Origin: Streptomyces xanthophaeus
GTDB taxonomy: Bacteria; Actinomycetota; Actinomycetes; Streptomycetales; Streptomycetaceae
Reading direction: 5' to 3'
NCBI RefSeq assembly: GCF_030440515.1
Contig: NZ_CP076543.1
Location: 2,976,001-3,040,000 of the forward strand
Length of the DNA stretch: 64,000 nucleotides
The number at the start of each line of letters is the position of its first letter. The stretch's first letter is position 1. Position numbers and translations under genes: made by a program. Below are positions 33,612 through 41,677 of the stretch, piece after piece. The notes under the pieces were generated by a model. It saw only the letters and a list, made by a program, of their open reading frames with translations, was not told where the DNA came from and did not search any database.

Positions 33612-34609
33612 GCCGCCTCCATCCAGATGTCCGCGAGGGATTCCTCCAGGTTGATCCGGGGCCGCCAGCCGAGCCGGTCCCGGGCGGTACGGACATCCGC
33701 CTGCTGCCAGGCTCCGCAGCCGTCCGGGTAGGGGTACGGCTGGGGGGCCGCGGCGGCCATCTGTTCGGCGGTGGCCTCGGAGCGCGGGGAGCCGATGGTG
33801 GCCAGTCCGGCCGGGCGGCCGGGGTGCCCGTGCGTCTGCTGGGGCCCGCCGTGCGGGACGTCCAGCTCGTGCAGGGCGCCCCCGTACCCGGCGACCCGGG
33901 CCAGCACCGCGGCCGCGTCGCGCAGCCGGACCGCACGTCCGGTGCCGATGTTGACCACGCCCTGGGCGGCGGACAGCGAGGCGGCGTGCACGGCCCGCGC
34001 CACGTCCCGTACGTCGACGAAGTCGCGCTGCACGCCGAGCCCGCTGAGCTTCAGCTCGCCGTCGCCCGCCTGCATCGCGCGGCGCATGGCCTCGGCGAGC
34101 CGGCCGAGGGGGGATCCGGCGGGGGTGCCGGGGCCGACGGGCGAGAAGATCCGCAGCACGACGGCGTCCAGCCCGGAGCCCAGGACCAGCTCGGTGGCGG
34201 CCAGTTTGCTCACCCCGTACGGCCCACCCGGTCTCGGCACGGCGTCCTCGGCCGTGGACGATCCGGGCTGACTGGGCCCGTACTCGGCGGCGCAGCCGAG
34301 CTGCACGAGGCGTGCCCCGCAGCCGCTGCGGCGCAGCGACTCGCAGATCGTCGCGACGGCGACGGTGTTGTGCCGGGTGAGTTCCCGGGCCCCGCCCCGG
34401 GTGGCTCCGGCGCAGTTGATGACGACGCCCGGGTGGACGGCGTCGAGGAAGCGGGTGAGCGCGCCGGGGCTGCCGGTGGCGAGGTCGAAGCGGACGTCGG
34501 CGTCGTCGCCGCGGCCGAGCGCGGTGAGCTGGACGGCGGGGTCGGCGAGCAGCCGGTCGGCGACGTAGCGGCCGAGGTATCCGTTGGCTCCGATCAGCAG
34601 CACCCTCAT
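33599..34609 (-). CDS. NAD-dependent nucleotide-sugar epimerase/dehydratase
   Basis: 336-residue extended SDR with GANGYLG (8-14), the N-acidic strand, a complete catalytic set with YGVSK and upstream Ser/Thr, and a sugar-binding region QRDFVDVRDVARA. It probably acts on a UDP- or dTDP-sugar. ATG 34609 lies in an operon with the glycosyltransferase and membrane-protein genes upstream and spherulin-4 downstream, which suggests a role in making an envelope or extracellular polysaccharide. C-terminal Trp/Asp-rich residues (DRLGWRPRINLEESLADIW) are typical of epimerases. Confidence 0.93.
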   Translation of the reverse strand: MRVLLIGANGYLGRYVADRLLADPAVQLTALGRGDDADVRFDLATGSPGALTRFLDAVHPGVVINCAGATRGGARELTRHNTVAVATICESLRRSGCGARLVQLGCAAEYGPSQPGSSTAEDAVPRPGGPYGVSKLAATELVLGSGLDAVVLRIFSPVGPGTPAGSPLGRLAEAMRRAMQAGDGELKLSGLGVQRDFVDVRDVARAVHAASLSAAQGVVNIGTGRAVRLRDAAAVLARVAGYGGALHELDVPHGGPQQTHGHPGRPAGLATIGSPRSEATAEQMAAAAPQPYPYPDGCGAWQQADVRTARDRLGWRPRINLEESLADIWMEAACRI

Positions 34610-34744
34610 CGCGTGACCCCTTGGTTGGTTGGCTGGCCGGTCATGTCTGTTTCTCCTTGCGGACGGATGGACGGATGGGTGGGGCGGGGTACGGGTAAAG
34701 CGCCTCGGCGTCGGCTCCGAAGGTCTGCGGACGTCCCGGGGACG

Positions 34745-36157
34745 TCAGGGCCGCGCATGCGCGGAGGCGCGGGCCAGGGCGAGCACGGCGTGTACGAGGA
34801 GGCCGGCCGCGGCGGCAGGGGCCGCCGCGGGGACGGGGACCAGGGCGAGGGCGAGGGCCGCGCCGACGGGTGCGCGGTGGGCCCCGTGCCGCAGCAGGAG
34901 CCGGGTCAGGAAGAGCAGCAGCGCGAGGGGCACGGCCACCGGGAGCGGCGTTCCGGCGACCACGGCGGCCGCGGCGGCGGCCCCGGTGAACAGGGCGACG
35001 GCCGCCAGCAGCAGCGGACGCGCCCGGTCGGCGAAGTCCTCCAGGGCGCGGCTCCCGTCGAGCCGGGCCCGCGCGCCGGCGGCGAAGGCGACGGCGGCCA
35101 GGTGCCCGGGGACGACGGCCAGCGCGAGGCCGACGGCGAGGGCGGTGCCGTGCCGGTGCACGGCCCATCCGGCGACGGCCGCGGCCAGCACGTGCGCCAC
35201 GTAGGGGAACCGGCCCCCGGCGGCCCGTCCGGGCCACACCAGGGCGGCGGCGACGGCGGCCACGGCGGCGGCCCCGGCCCACGCCTGCCCGGCGGCGGCC
35301 GCGGCGCAGGCGAGGGCGCCGGGCAGCAGCGCGTAGCCGAAGCCGCGGAAGGCGGTGGGGCCGGCCGGGACCAGGGCGGGCGCGGCGGCGGTGACCTCCT
35401 CGTGGGGGCTGCGCGCGTACAGCTCCTCGGCGAGCGAGAAGACGTCCCGGTGCCGGAACCGCGCGGCGGTGCGGTCGGTGATGCCGTGGGCTTCCAGCCC
35501 GGCGGCGATCTCCAGCGGGTCCACGGCGCGTTCGCACAACTCCCGGTGCCGGTGCAGCAGCGCCTTGACGGGATCCCCGCCGGCCCGCCGCCGCACCGGC
35601 CGCGCCGCCGGTCCCGCCTCACGCGGGGCCCCTTCAGCCTCGCGCTGGGCCCCTTCAGCGTCGCCCGGGGCTAATCCAGCCTCGCGCTGGGCTAATCCAG
35701 CCTCGTGCTGGGCAGCTCCAGCGTCGCCCGGGGCCGATCCAGCCTCGCGCTGGGCAGCTCCAGCGTCGCCCCGGGCCGATCCAGCCTCGCGCTGGGCACC
35801 TCCAGCCTCGCCCCGGGCCGATCCAGCCTCGCGCTGGGCACCTCCAGCCTCGCCCCGGGCCATTCCAGCCTCGCCGGCGTTTGAGGCGCGGGGGTCCGGG
35901 GGCAGCGCCCCCGGCAACGGCGCCGCGCCGGACCGTGCACCGGAGGGCGGCATCACATCTGCGGCGCCGCTGCCGGGGCTCCGCCCCGGACCCCGCGCCT
36001 CAAACGCCGGCGAGGCTGAAATAGCCGCGGCCGGGCCTGAATTGGCCGGCGTCGCCGAAAGTGCCCCCGCCGGGGCCGAATTGGGCAGCGCCGCTGAAAT
36101 GGGCGCCGGCGCCGCTGGAATGGGCGGGGCCGTGACTTGGGGGTCGGCGGGGGTCAT
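34745..36157 (-). CDS. Multi-spanning membrane protein with repeat-rich N-terminus
   Basis: 470-residue protein whose ATG overlaps the glycosyltransferase stop (ATGA). Residues about 1-185 are low complexity. They include an inverted dispersed repeat (35867-36017) and 13 tandem heptads of REAGSAR/GDAGAAQ type. A soluble segment (ALLHRHRELCERAV ... EELYARSPHEEV) follows, then about eight Ala/Val/Leu-rich transmembrane helices in the last 240 residues. The membrane part fits an uncharacterised integral protein accompanying the PelF-like glycosyltransferase; it is shorter than PelG and has no recognised motif. The repeats are probably a recent insertion in a disordered region. Confidence 0.8.
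   Translation of the reverse strand: MTPADPQVTAPPIPAAPAPISAALPNSAPAGALSATPANSGPAAAISASPAFEARGPGRSPGSGAADVMPPSGARSGAAPLPGALPPDPRASNAGEAGMARGEAGGAQREAGSARGEAGGAQREAGSARGDAGAAQREAGSAPGDAGAAQHEAGLAQREAGLAPGDAEGAQREAEGAPREAGPAARPVRRRAGGDPVKALLHRHRELCERAVDPLEIAAGLEAHGITDRTAARFRHRDVFSLAEELYARSPHEEVTAAAPALVPAGPTAFRGFGYALLPGALACAAAAAGQAWAGAAAVAAVAAALVWPGRAAGGRFPYVAHVLAAAVAGWAVHRHGTALAVGLALAVVPGHLAAVAFAAGARARLDGSRALEDFADRARPLLLAAVALFTGAAAAAAVVAGTPLPVAVPLALLLFLTRLLLRHGAHRAPVGAALALALVPVPAAAPAAAAGLLVHAVLALARASAHARP
35603..35875. repeat. 21-bp tandem repeat, 13 units, inside the membrane-protein gene
   Basis: Exactly 273 bp of 13 imperfect 21-bp units, each encoding a heptapeptide such as REAGSAR, GEAGGAQ or GDAGAAQ. 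The unit resembles the CCAGCCTCGCG start of the adjacent dispersed repeat, suggesting that it arose by amplification of that end. Confidence 0.9.
35867..36017. repeat. Inverted pair of a dispersed GC-rich Streptomyces-type repeat within a coding sequence
   Basis: Left arm 35867-35926 and right arm 35960-36017 are near-identical when one is reverse-complemented. Both carry GCCGGCGTTTGAGGCGCGGG followed by a GTCCGGGG...CCCCGG palindrome. The 33-bp spacer and both arms are translated in frame. Confidence 0.88.
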
Positions 36158-37782
36158 ACGGCGGCCTCCGGGGACGGTTCCGGGGCGGGAGCCCAGGTCG
36201 GGCTGGTCCAGTGGCCCGGCACCCGCGCCTCCGGGGGCCTGGCGAAGGGGATCTCGCCGTCCGGCCGCGCGGAGCCCTTGGCCAGCAGCCGCAGGTAGAT
36301 CTCCTGGAAGGCGGCCACGTTCTGCTCGACGGTGAAGAGCTCCAGGGCCCGCGCCCGGGCGGCGGCGCCGAGCCGCTGCGCCCGCTCGGGGTCGTGCAGC
36401 AGGGACAGGCAGGCCTCGGCGAGCGCCCGGGGGTTGCGCGGCGGGACGACGAGCCCGGTGCCCCCGATGACCTCGCAGACCGCGCCCACGTCGGTGGATA
36501 CGGTCGCGCGCCCGCAGAGCATCGCCTCGGCGAGCGTGACCGGGAAGCCCTCGATCACGGAGGACAGGACGACGACGCGCCCGGCGCCGTACGCCTCGGC
36601 CTTGGTGGGGGCGTCGGGTCCGCCGATCTCCTCGAAGGTGACCGGGTTCTCCCCGACCGTGACCGAGTCGGCGGCCTCGTCGGGGAAGAGCTGGGCGGCC
36701 AGGGAGCGGCAGTCGGCGAGGTAGCCGGGGGTCATGGCCGTGGCGAAGATCCGCAGCCGGGTGCCGGGCGCGGCCCGGCGGACCTCGGCGAAGGCGTGCA
36801 GCAGGGCGATGAGGTCCTTGGCGGGCTCTATCCGGCCGACCCACACCAGGGTGTCGGGGTCCCCACGGTCCGGGGCCTCGCCGACGGTGGCGAATCGGTC
36901 CGCCTCCATCCCGGGATAGACGGTCCGCAGCCGTTCCCGGGTGGCCCCGCACCGTTCCTGCCAGCGCCGGGCGTGCGCGTTCCCGGGGGTCAGGAAGTCG
37001 GCCCGGGCGTAGATCTCGGTGGCCAGCCGCAGTTGGAAGGCCGCGAGCAGGGCCCGTACGGCGGGGCGGGTCTCCGGCTCGCCGCGGGTGCCGAGCCGGG
37101 ACAGGTAGTGGGCTCGGAGCTGGACCCCGTACTCGGTGACCAGCAGCGGGACCCCGAAGAAGCGTTTGGCCAGGAGTCCGGGGAGCGCGGCCACGCCTCC
37201 CGCGGCCGCGTGGCAGATGTCGGCCTCGCCGAGACTGCCCTCGGCCCGGGCGTTCTCCCCGTACCAGTCCAGGGACAACGGCCGCAGCATGACTTCGAGT
37301 TCGTCCACGAACTCCAGCAGGTCGGCCACCTGCGCGGTCTGTACGGTGCGGGCGGCGCCCGGCGCCCGGCAGGCGGACTCCAGGGCCCGCACCGCGGACT
37401 CGGAGCGCAGGGCCGCGTACATCCCGCCCTGTTCGCGGGCGAGTCCGGCGAGCCCGTACAGCCCGGCCGCGAAGGGCTCCGCCTCGCCGGCGCAGATCCC
37501 GTGGACCAGCTGCCTGAAGCAGTCCGTGAACCGCCGGCGCTCCCGCCGGGAGTAGGTCCGCCCGTCGTCGGCGGGGGCCCACAGGGGGGCCGTCCGGACC
37601 CGGGTGACGTGCTCGGGCAGTGGTACCCGGGCGCGTTCCTGCTCGGCGCTGCGGCTCAGTGCGTAGATCTCGAACTCGTGCTGCGGGAGCCCGCGCACGA
37701 GCCGGTCGCACCACAGCCTGGCCTCTCCCGTCGCATACGGATAACCACCTTCCGTGAGCAGTCCGATCCGCACGAGTGGCAC
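36154..37782 (-). CDS. GT4 family glycosyltransferase, PelF-like (DUF3492)
   Basis: 542-residue retaining GT-B glycosyltransferase. The N-terminal 280 residues form the DUF3492 domain (start LLTEGGYPYATGE). The C-terminal GT4 domain has a nucleotide-sugar site (VWVGRIEPAKDL) and the E-x7-E motif region (EGFPVTLAEAMLCG). PelF-type enzymes polymerise or transfer sugars for exopolysaccharide using UDP- or ADP-sugars. GTG 37782 has GGGAG 7 nt upstream. It is the first gene of a minus-strand operon continuing into the membrane protein, epimerase and spherulin-4 genes. The C-terminal 40 residues are Pro-rich. Confidence 0.92.
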   Translation of the reverse strand: MPLVRIGLLTEGGYPYATGEARLWCDRLVRGLPQHEFEIYALSRSAEQERARVPLPEHVTRVRTAPLWAPADDGRTYSRRERRRFTDCFRQLVHGICAGEAEPFAAGLYGLAGLAREQGGMYAALRSESAVRALESACRAPGAARTVQTAQVADLLEFVDELEVMLRPLSLDWYGENARAEGSLGEADICHAAAGGVAALPGLLAKRFFGVPLLVTEYGVQLRAHYLSRLGTRGEPETRPAVRALLAAFQLRLATEIYARADFLTPGNAHARRWQERCGATRERLRTVYPGMEADRFATVGEAPDRGDPDTLVWVGRIEPAKDLIALLHAFAEVRRAAPGTRLRIFATAMTPGYLADCRSLAAQLFPDEAADSVTVGENPVTFEEIGGPDAPTKAEAYGAGRVVVLSSVIEGFPVTLAEAMLCGRATVSTDVGAVCEVIGGTGLVVPPRNPRALAEACLSLLHDPERAQRLGAAARARALELFTVEQNVAAFQEIYLRLLAKGSARPDGEIPFARPPEARVPGHWTSPTWAPAPEPSPEAAV

Positions 37783-38037
37783 CCCCGATCTCCCGTTCAG
37801 GCGGTCGCCGTTCGGTCAGGCGACCCGCCGCGGGAGAACTCAAGCGGATATGCCGAAGGCGCGACGGACGGTTGTCCGTCGCGCCACCGGAAGGGGTGAA
37901 GAGTCGTAACTTTCCCGTACGGTTCGCGTTCGAGCACGCTAGAAGTACAGCCTCGGAACCGGCCCGGACCGGACAGCTCCCCGGACAGCTCCCCGGCCCG
38001 ATCCCCGGACCGCCGCCGGCCGGCATCCGGCGTCCGG

Positions 38038-39693
38038 CTACGCGAAGACCTCCTGCCGCGTCCTGCGGCGGCCGGCCGCCAGCGCGGGATCCAGCGCCGG
38101 TACGGCGGCCAGCAGCTGCCGGGTGTAGGGGTGGGTCGGGCGGTCGTAGACCTGGTCCACCGGTCCCTCCTCGACGATCTCCCCGGCCCTCATGACGGCC
38201 ACCCGGTCGCTGACCTGCCGGACCACCGCCAGGTCGTGCGCGATGAAGACCAGCGCGATGCCCAGCTCCCGCTGGAGCTCCGCCAGCAGGGCGGTGACCT
38301 GGGCCTGGGTGGTCACGTCGAGGGCGGAGACCGGCTCGTCGCAGACGATCAGCCGGGGCCGGGGAGCGAGCGCCCGCGCAATGCCCACCCGCTGGCGCTG
38401 GCCTCCGCTGAACTCGTGCGGGTAGCGGTCGTAGTGCCCGGCCTCCAGTCCGACGCGCAGCAGCAGCTCCTCCACCCGGGCCCGGACGGCCGCCTCGTCC
38501 CGCTCGCCGGCCGCGCGCAGCGGATCGGCGATGGACTCGCCGACGGAACGGCGCGGGTTGAGGGAGGACACCGGGTCCTGGAAGACCATCTGCACACCGC
38601 TCGCGATGCCGGTGACTTCGGCGCCGTCCCGGCGCACCTGCCCGGAGCCGGGCTCCAGCAGTCCGACCAGCATCCGCCCGAGCGTGCTCTTGCCGGAGCC
38701 GCTCTCGCCGACGATCCCCAGGGTCTCCCCGGCGTGCACGGCGAGGGACACCCCGGCGACGGCCGCGACCCGCCGCTTCCCCCGCCCGAACTCCTTCCGC
38801 AGCCCGAACACTTCGACAACGGGCTCGGCCGCGGCCGAACCCGGCCCCGCCGGCGTTCGAGGCGCGGGTCCGGGCAGGGTCCGGGAGGCCCGCGGCCCGT
38901 CCAGCCTCGGTACGGCCGCCAGCAGGGCCTTGGTGTACGGCTCCGCCGGTGCGGCCAGCACGGAAGCCGCCGGACCCCGCTCGACGGCGGAGCCGTCCCG
39001 CATGACCAGCACCTCGTCCACGCTCTCCGCCGCCACCCCCACGTCGTGGGTGACCAGCAGCAGGCCGAGCCCGCGCTCCTCGCGCAGCCCGTGCAGCAGG
39101 TCGAGGATCTGGGCCTGCACGGTGACGTCCAGCGCGGTGGTCGGCTCATCCGCGATCAGCAGCTGCGGCTCGCACGCCAACGCCATCGCGATGAGGGCCC
39201 GTTGCCGCATGCCGCCGCTGAACTCGTGCGGCCGCGCGCGGGAGCGGCGTGCCGCGTCCGGGATGCCCACCCGGTCGAGCACCTCGACGGCGCGGGCCCG
39301 GGCGGCCCGCCGGGAGACGTCCGCGTGGATGCGGTGGACCTCGGCGATCTGGTCGCCGATGGCGTAGTACGGGTCCAGGGAGCTCAGCGGGTCCTGGAAG
39401 ACCATGGCGGCGGTCCCGCCGCGCAGCCGGCGCAGTTCGGCCGCCGATGCCGCGGCCACGTCCGTGCCGCCGACCCGGACGGTGCCGCCCAGCCGGGCAC
39501 CCGTACCGCGGTGCAGTCCCAGCAGCGCCGCGGCCACCGTGGACTTCCCGCTGCCGGACTCGCCCACGACGCCGAGGGCGTGGCCCGCCTCCAGGGTGAA
39601 GGAGATCCCGTCCACGGCGCGTACGTACTCCCCCGCCCCGCCGACCGGGAAGTCGACGACGAGGTCGGTGACCTCCACCAGTGAGTGCGTCAT
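38038..39693 (-). CDS. Peptide ABC transporter, fused double ATP-binding protein (DppD-DppF type)
   Basis: 551-residue protein with two complete ABC ATPase domains. Domain 1 (about 1-260) has Walker A GESGSGKST, signature FSGGMRQR and Walker B LLIADEP. Domain 2 (about 295-530) has GESGSGKST, FSGGQRQR and LIVCDEP, and ends with the oligopeptide-type tail THPYTRQLL. The linker contains a copy of the dispersed repeat found at 35867-36017. ATG 39693 overlaps the stop of the permease gene (ATGA). It energises import of oligopeptides or nickel-like ligands with the permeases and lipoprotein encoded upstream. Confidence 0.95.
   Translation of the reverse strand: MTHSLVEVTDLVVDFPVGGAGEYVRAVDGISFTLEAGHALGVVGESGSGKSTVAAALLGLHRGTGARLGGTVRVGGTDVAAASAAELRRLRGGTAAMVFQDPLSSLDPYYAIGDQIAEVHRIHADVSRRAARARAVEVLDRVGIPDAARRSRARPHEFSGGMRQRALIAMALACEPQLLIADEPTTALDVTVQAQILDLLHGLREERGLGLLLVTHDVGVAAESVDEVLVMRDGSAVERGPAASVLAAPAEPYTKALLAAVPRLDGPRASRTLPGPAPRTPAGPGSAAAEPVVEVFGLRKEFGRGKRRVAAVAGVSLAVHAGETLGIVGESGSGKSTLGRMLVGLLEPGSGQVRRDGAEVTGIASGVQMVFQDPVSSLNPRRSVGESIADPLRAAGERDEAAVRARVEELLLRVGLEAGHYDRYPHEFSGGQRQRVGIARALAPRPRLIVCDEPVSALDVTTQAQVTALLAELQRELGIALVFIAHDLAVVRQVSDRVAVMRAGEIVEEGPVDQVYDRPTHPYTRQLLAAVPALDPALAAGRRRTRQEVFA
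38848..38878. repeat. Partial copy of the dispersed repeat in the ABC ATPase linker
   Basis: Carries GCCGGCGTTCGAGGCGCGGG and a shortened GTCCGGGC tail, one mismatch from the first arm at 35867. It encodes the Pro/Ala/Gly-rich linker between the two ATPase domains. Confidence 0.75.
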
Positions 39694-40682
39694 GCGAGGG
39701 TCACCCTTCGGTCCGCGGCGGCGTACAGCAGGTCGGCGATCGCGCCTGCGAGGACCACGGCCGTGCCGATCGCGAGGACGACGCCGACGACGACGGGCAG
39801 GTCCACGACCCGTACGCCGTCGATGAGGGTCTTGCCGAGGCCGGGGATGCCGAACAGCGATTCCGTGAGCACCGCGCCGCCGATCATCGTGCCGAAGTCC
39901 ACGGCGCTGAGCGCGATCACGGGGGCCACGGCGCCGCGCACCGCGTGCCGCGTGACCACGGCCCGCTCCCCCACCCCGTAGGCGCGGAAGGTCCGGATGT
40001 GGTCCTCGGCGAGTGTCTCCAGGGTCGAACTGCGCGTGAGGCGGGCGTACTTGGCGCTCTCGAAGAATCCGAGGGTCACCCATGGCAGGAGCAGGTTCCA
40101 GGCCCACTGCTCGGGGTCCTCGGTCAGCGGCACGTACGTCGGGAACGGCAGCCACTGGAGGTAGGCGCAGACGGTCATGAGCAGCAGCAGCCCCAGGATG
40201 AAGACGGGGGTGCCGGTCCCGGCGAGGGTCAGGACGGTCAGGGCCCGCTCGGTGATCCCGCCGCGGCGCAGCGCGGACAGCAGTCCGGTGCCGACGCCGA
40301 CCACCAGCCAGATCACCAGCGCGCCCAGCGCCAGCGACAGGGTGGCGGGCAGCCGGTCCAGGATCAGGCCGGTGACCTGCTGGTCGTTCTGGTACGAGAA
40401 TCCCAGGCAGGGTGCGTCGCAGTGCAGGACCAGTCCGGCGCCGCCGGAGTAGTCCCGGCCGGCCAGCAGACCCTGGAGGAAGTGCAGGTACTGGGTGAGG
40501 GCGGATTCGTTCAGCCCGAGCTGTTCGCGGACCTGGGCGATCTGCGCCGGGTTGCAGCGTTCTCCGCAGGCGAGGCGGGCCGGGTCGCCGGGGGCGAGGT
40601 AGAAGAGGGCGTAGACGACGACGGACAGGGTGAACAGCACGAGCAGTGCGCCGCCGGTCCGTTTGAGCACGAAGCGGGTCAC
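39690..40682 (-). CDS. Peptide ABC transporter permease (DppB type)
   Basis: 330-residue inner-membrane permease with six predicted helices. It begins with an amphipathic MTRFVLKRTGGAL segment typical of DppB/OppB and contains the cytoplasmic EAA loop (RTFRAYGVGERAVVTRHAVRG). A Cys-containing periplasmic loop (GERCNPAQ, HCDAPCLGF) is an unusual detail. GTG 40682 overlaps the upstream permease stop by 4 bases. It works with the DppC-type partner, the lipoprotein and the fused ATPase. Confidence 0.94.
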   Translation of the reverse strand: MTRFVLKRTGGALLVLFTLSVVVYALFYLAPGDPARLACGERCNPAQIAQVREQLGLNESALTQYLHFLQGLLAGRDYSGGAGLVLHCDAPCLGFSYQNDQQVTGLILDRLPATLSLALGALVIWLVVGVGTGLLSALRRGGITERALTVLTLAGTGTPVFILGLLLLMTVCAYLQWLPFPTYVPLTEDPEQWAWNLLLPWVTLGFFESAKYARLTRSSTLETLAEDHIRTFRAYGVGERAVVTRHAVRGAVAPVIALSAVDFGTMIGGAVLTESLFGIPGLGKTLIDGVRVVDLPVVVGVVLAIGTAVVLAGAIADLLYAAADRRVTLA

Positions 40683-41677
40683 GCGGTGCGCTCCTTTCTG
40701 GTGCCGACCCGCAGGCGGGAGCCTTCGCGCGGGTCGAGGGCCGTGCGGACGGCGTCGCCCAGCACGGTGGAGGCGAGCACGGTGACGAAGAGCAGCCCGG
40801 CGGGGAGCAGGACGTAGGCCGGGTCGGCGCGGAACCAGGTCTGCGCGCTGGAGAGCATCTGTCCCCAGGAGGGCGTGGGCGGCTTCACGCCGACGCCGAG
40901 GAAGGACAGCGAGGCCTCGGCCACGATGGCGGTGGGCACCTTGATCGCGGCGAAGGTGATGACGGGCGCGGCCAGCGAGGGCAGCAGTTCGCGGCGGGCG
41001 ATGCCGAGCGTGCCCCTGCCCGAGAGGCGGGCGGCGTCGACGAAGTCCAGTCCGCGCAGGGCGAGGGCCTGGGCGCGCACCATCCGGGCGGTGCCTCCCC
41101 AGTCGAGCAGTCCGATGAGGAGGATGAGCAGCAGCGGCCGGGGGAAGTCGGGCGGGACGACGGCGGTGAGGGCGATGCCGATCACGAGCATCGGCAGCGC
41201 GATCATCACGTCGGTGAACCGGCCGATGAGCTGGCCCGCGAACCGGCCGCCGAGCGCGGCGGCGAGTCCGACGCCGACGCCGACGAGCGTTTGCACGACG
41301 ACGGCGCCGAGGGCGACGAGCAGGGAGATCCGCGCCCCGTACAGCAGCCGGGTGAGCAGGTCGCGGCCGGTGCCCGGCTCGACGCCGAGCCAGTGGTCGG
41401 CGGAGATCCCGCCGAAGGAGCCGAGCGGTACCCCGCCGCGCGCGGAGTCCACGAGGTCGTCGTGGTACGCGTTCGGGTCCTGGCCGGTGAGCTGGGCGAC
41501 CAGCGGTGCGGCGAGGGCGAGGAGGACGAGCAGGGCGATGACTGCGGTGGCCGCGAGGGCCGCGGGCCGGCGGCGCAGGCGCCGCCAGACCTGGCGCGCG
41601 GTGCCCGCGCCCGGGGCGAGGACCCCGGGCGCGGGCGGCGGCGGCTGCGGCGCCGGCTGCTTCAGGGCGACGCTCAC
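40679..41677 (-). CDS. Peptide ABC transporter permease (DppC type)
   Basis: 332-residue permease. The Pro-rich cytoplasmic N-terminus leads to a first helix at residues about 40-60, then five more helices with the EAA loop (AARLSGRGTLGIARRELLPSL). GTG 41677 overlaps the stop of the substrate-binding protein gene (GTGA). DppC-type N-terminal extension and length are normal. The gene is the second of a four-gene transporter operon. Confidence 0.94.
   Translation of the reverse strand: MSVALKQPAPQPPPPAPGVLAPGAGTARQVWRRLRRRPAALAATAVIALLVLLALAAPLVAQLTGQDPNAYHDDLVDSARGGVPLGSFGGISADHWLGVEPGTGRDLLTRLLYGARISLLVALGAVVVQTLVGVGVGLAAALGGRFAGQLIGRFTDVMIALPMLVIGIALTAVVPPDFPRPLLLILLIGLLDWGGTARMVRAQALALRGLDFVDAARLSGRGTLGIARRELLPSLAAPVITFAAIKVPTAIVAEASLSFLGVGVKPPTPSWGQMLSSAQTWFRADPAYVLLPAGLLFVTVLASTVLGDAVRTALDPREGSRLRVGTRKERTA

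Noticed and set aside
36154..38026. Minus-strand open frame running from 38026 through the glycosyltransferase region into the membrane-protein gene
   Set aside because: Across 36154-37782 it is out of frame with the clear GT4/DUF3492 protein and reads as Arg/Gly filler; only the part after ATG 36157 is real.
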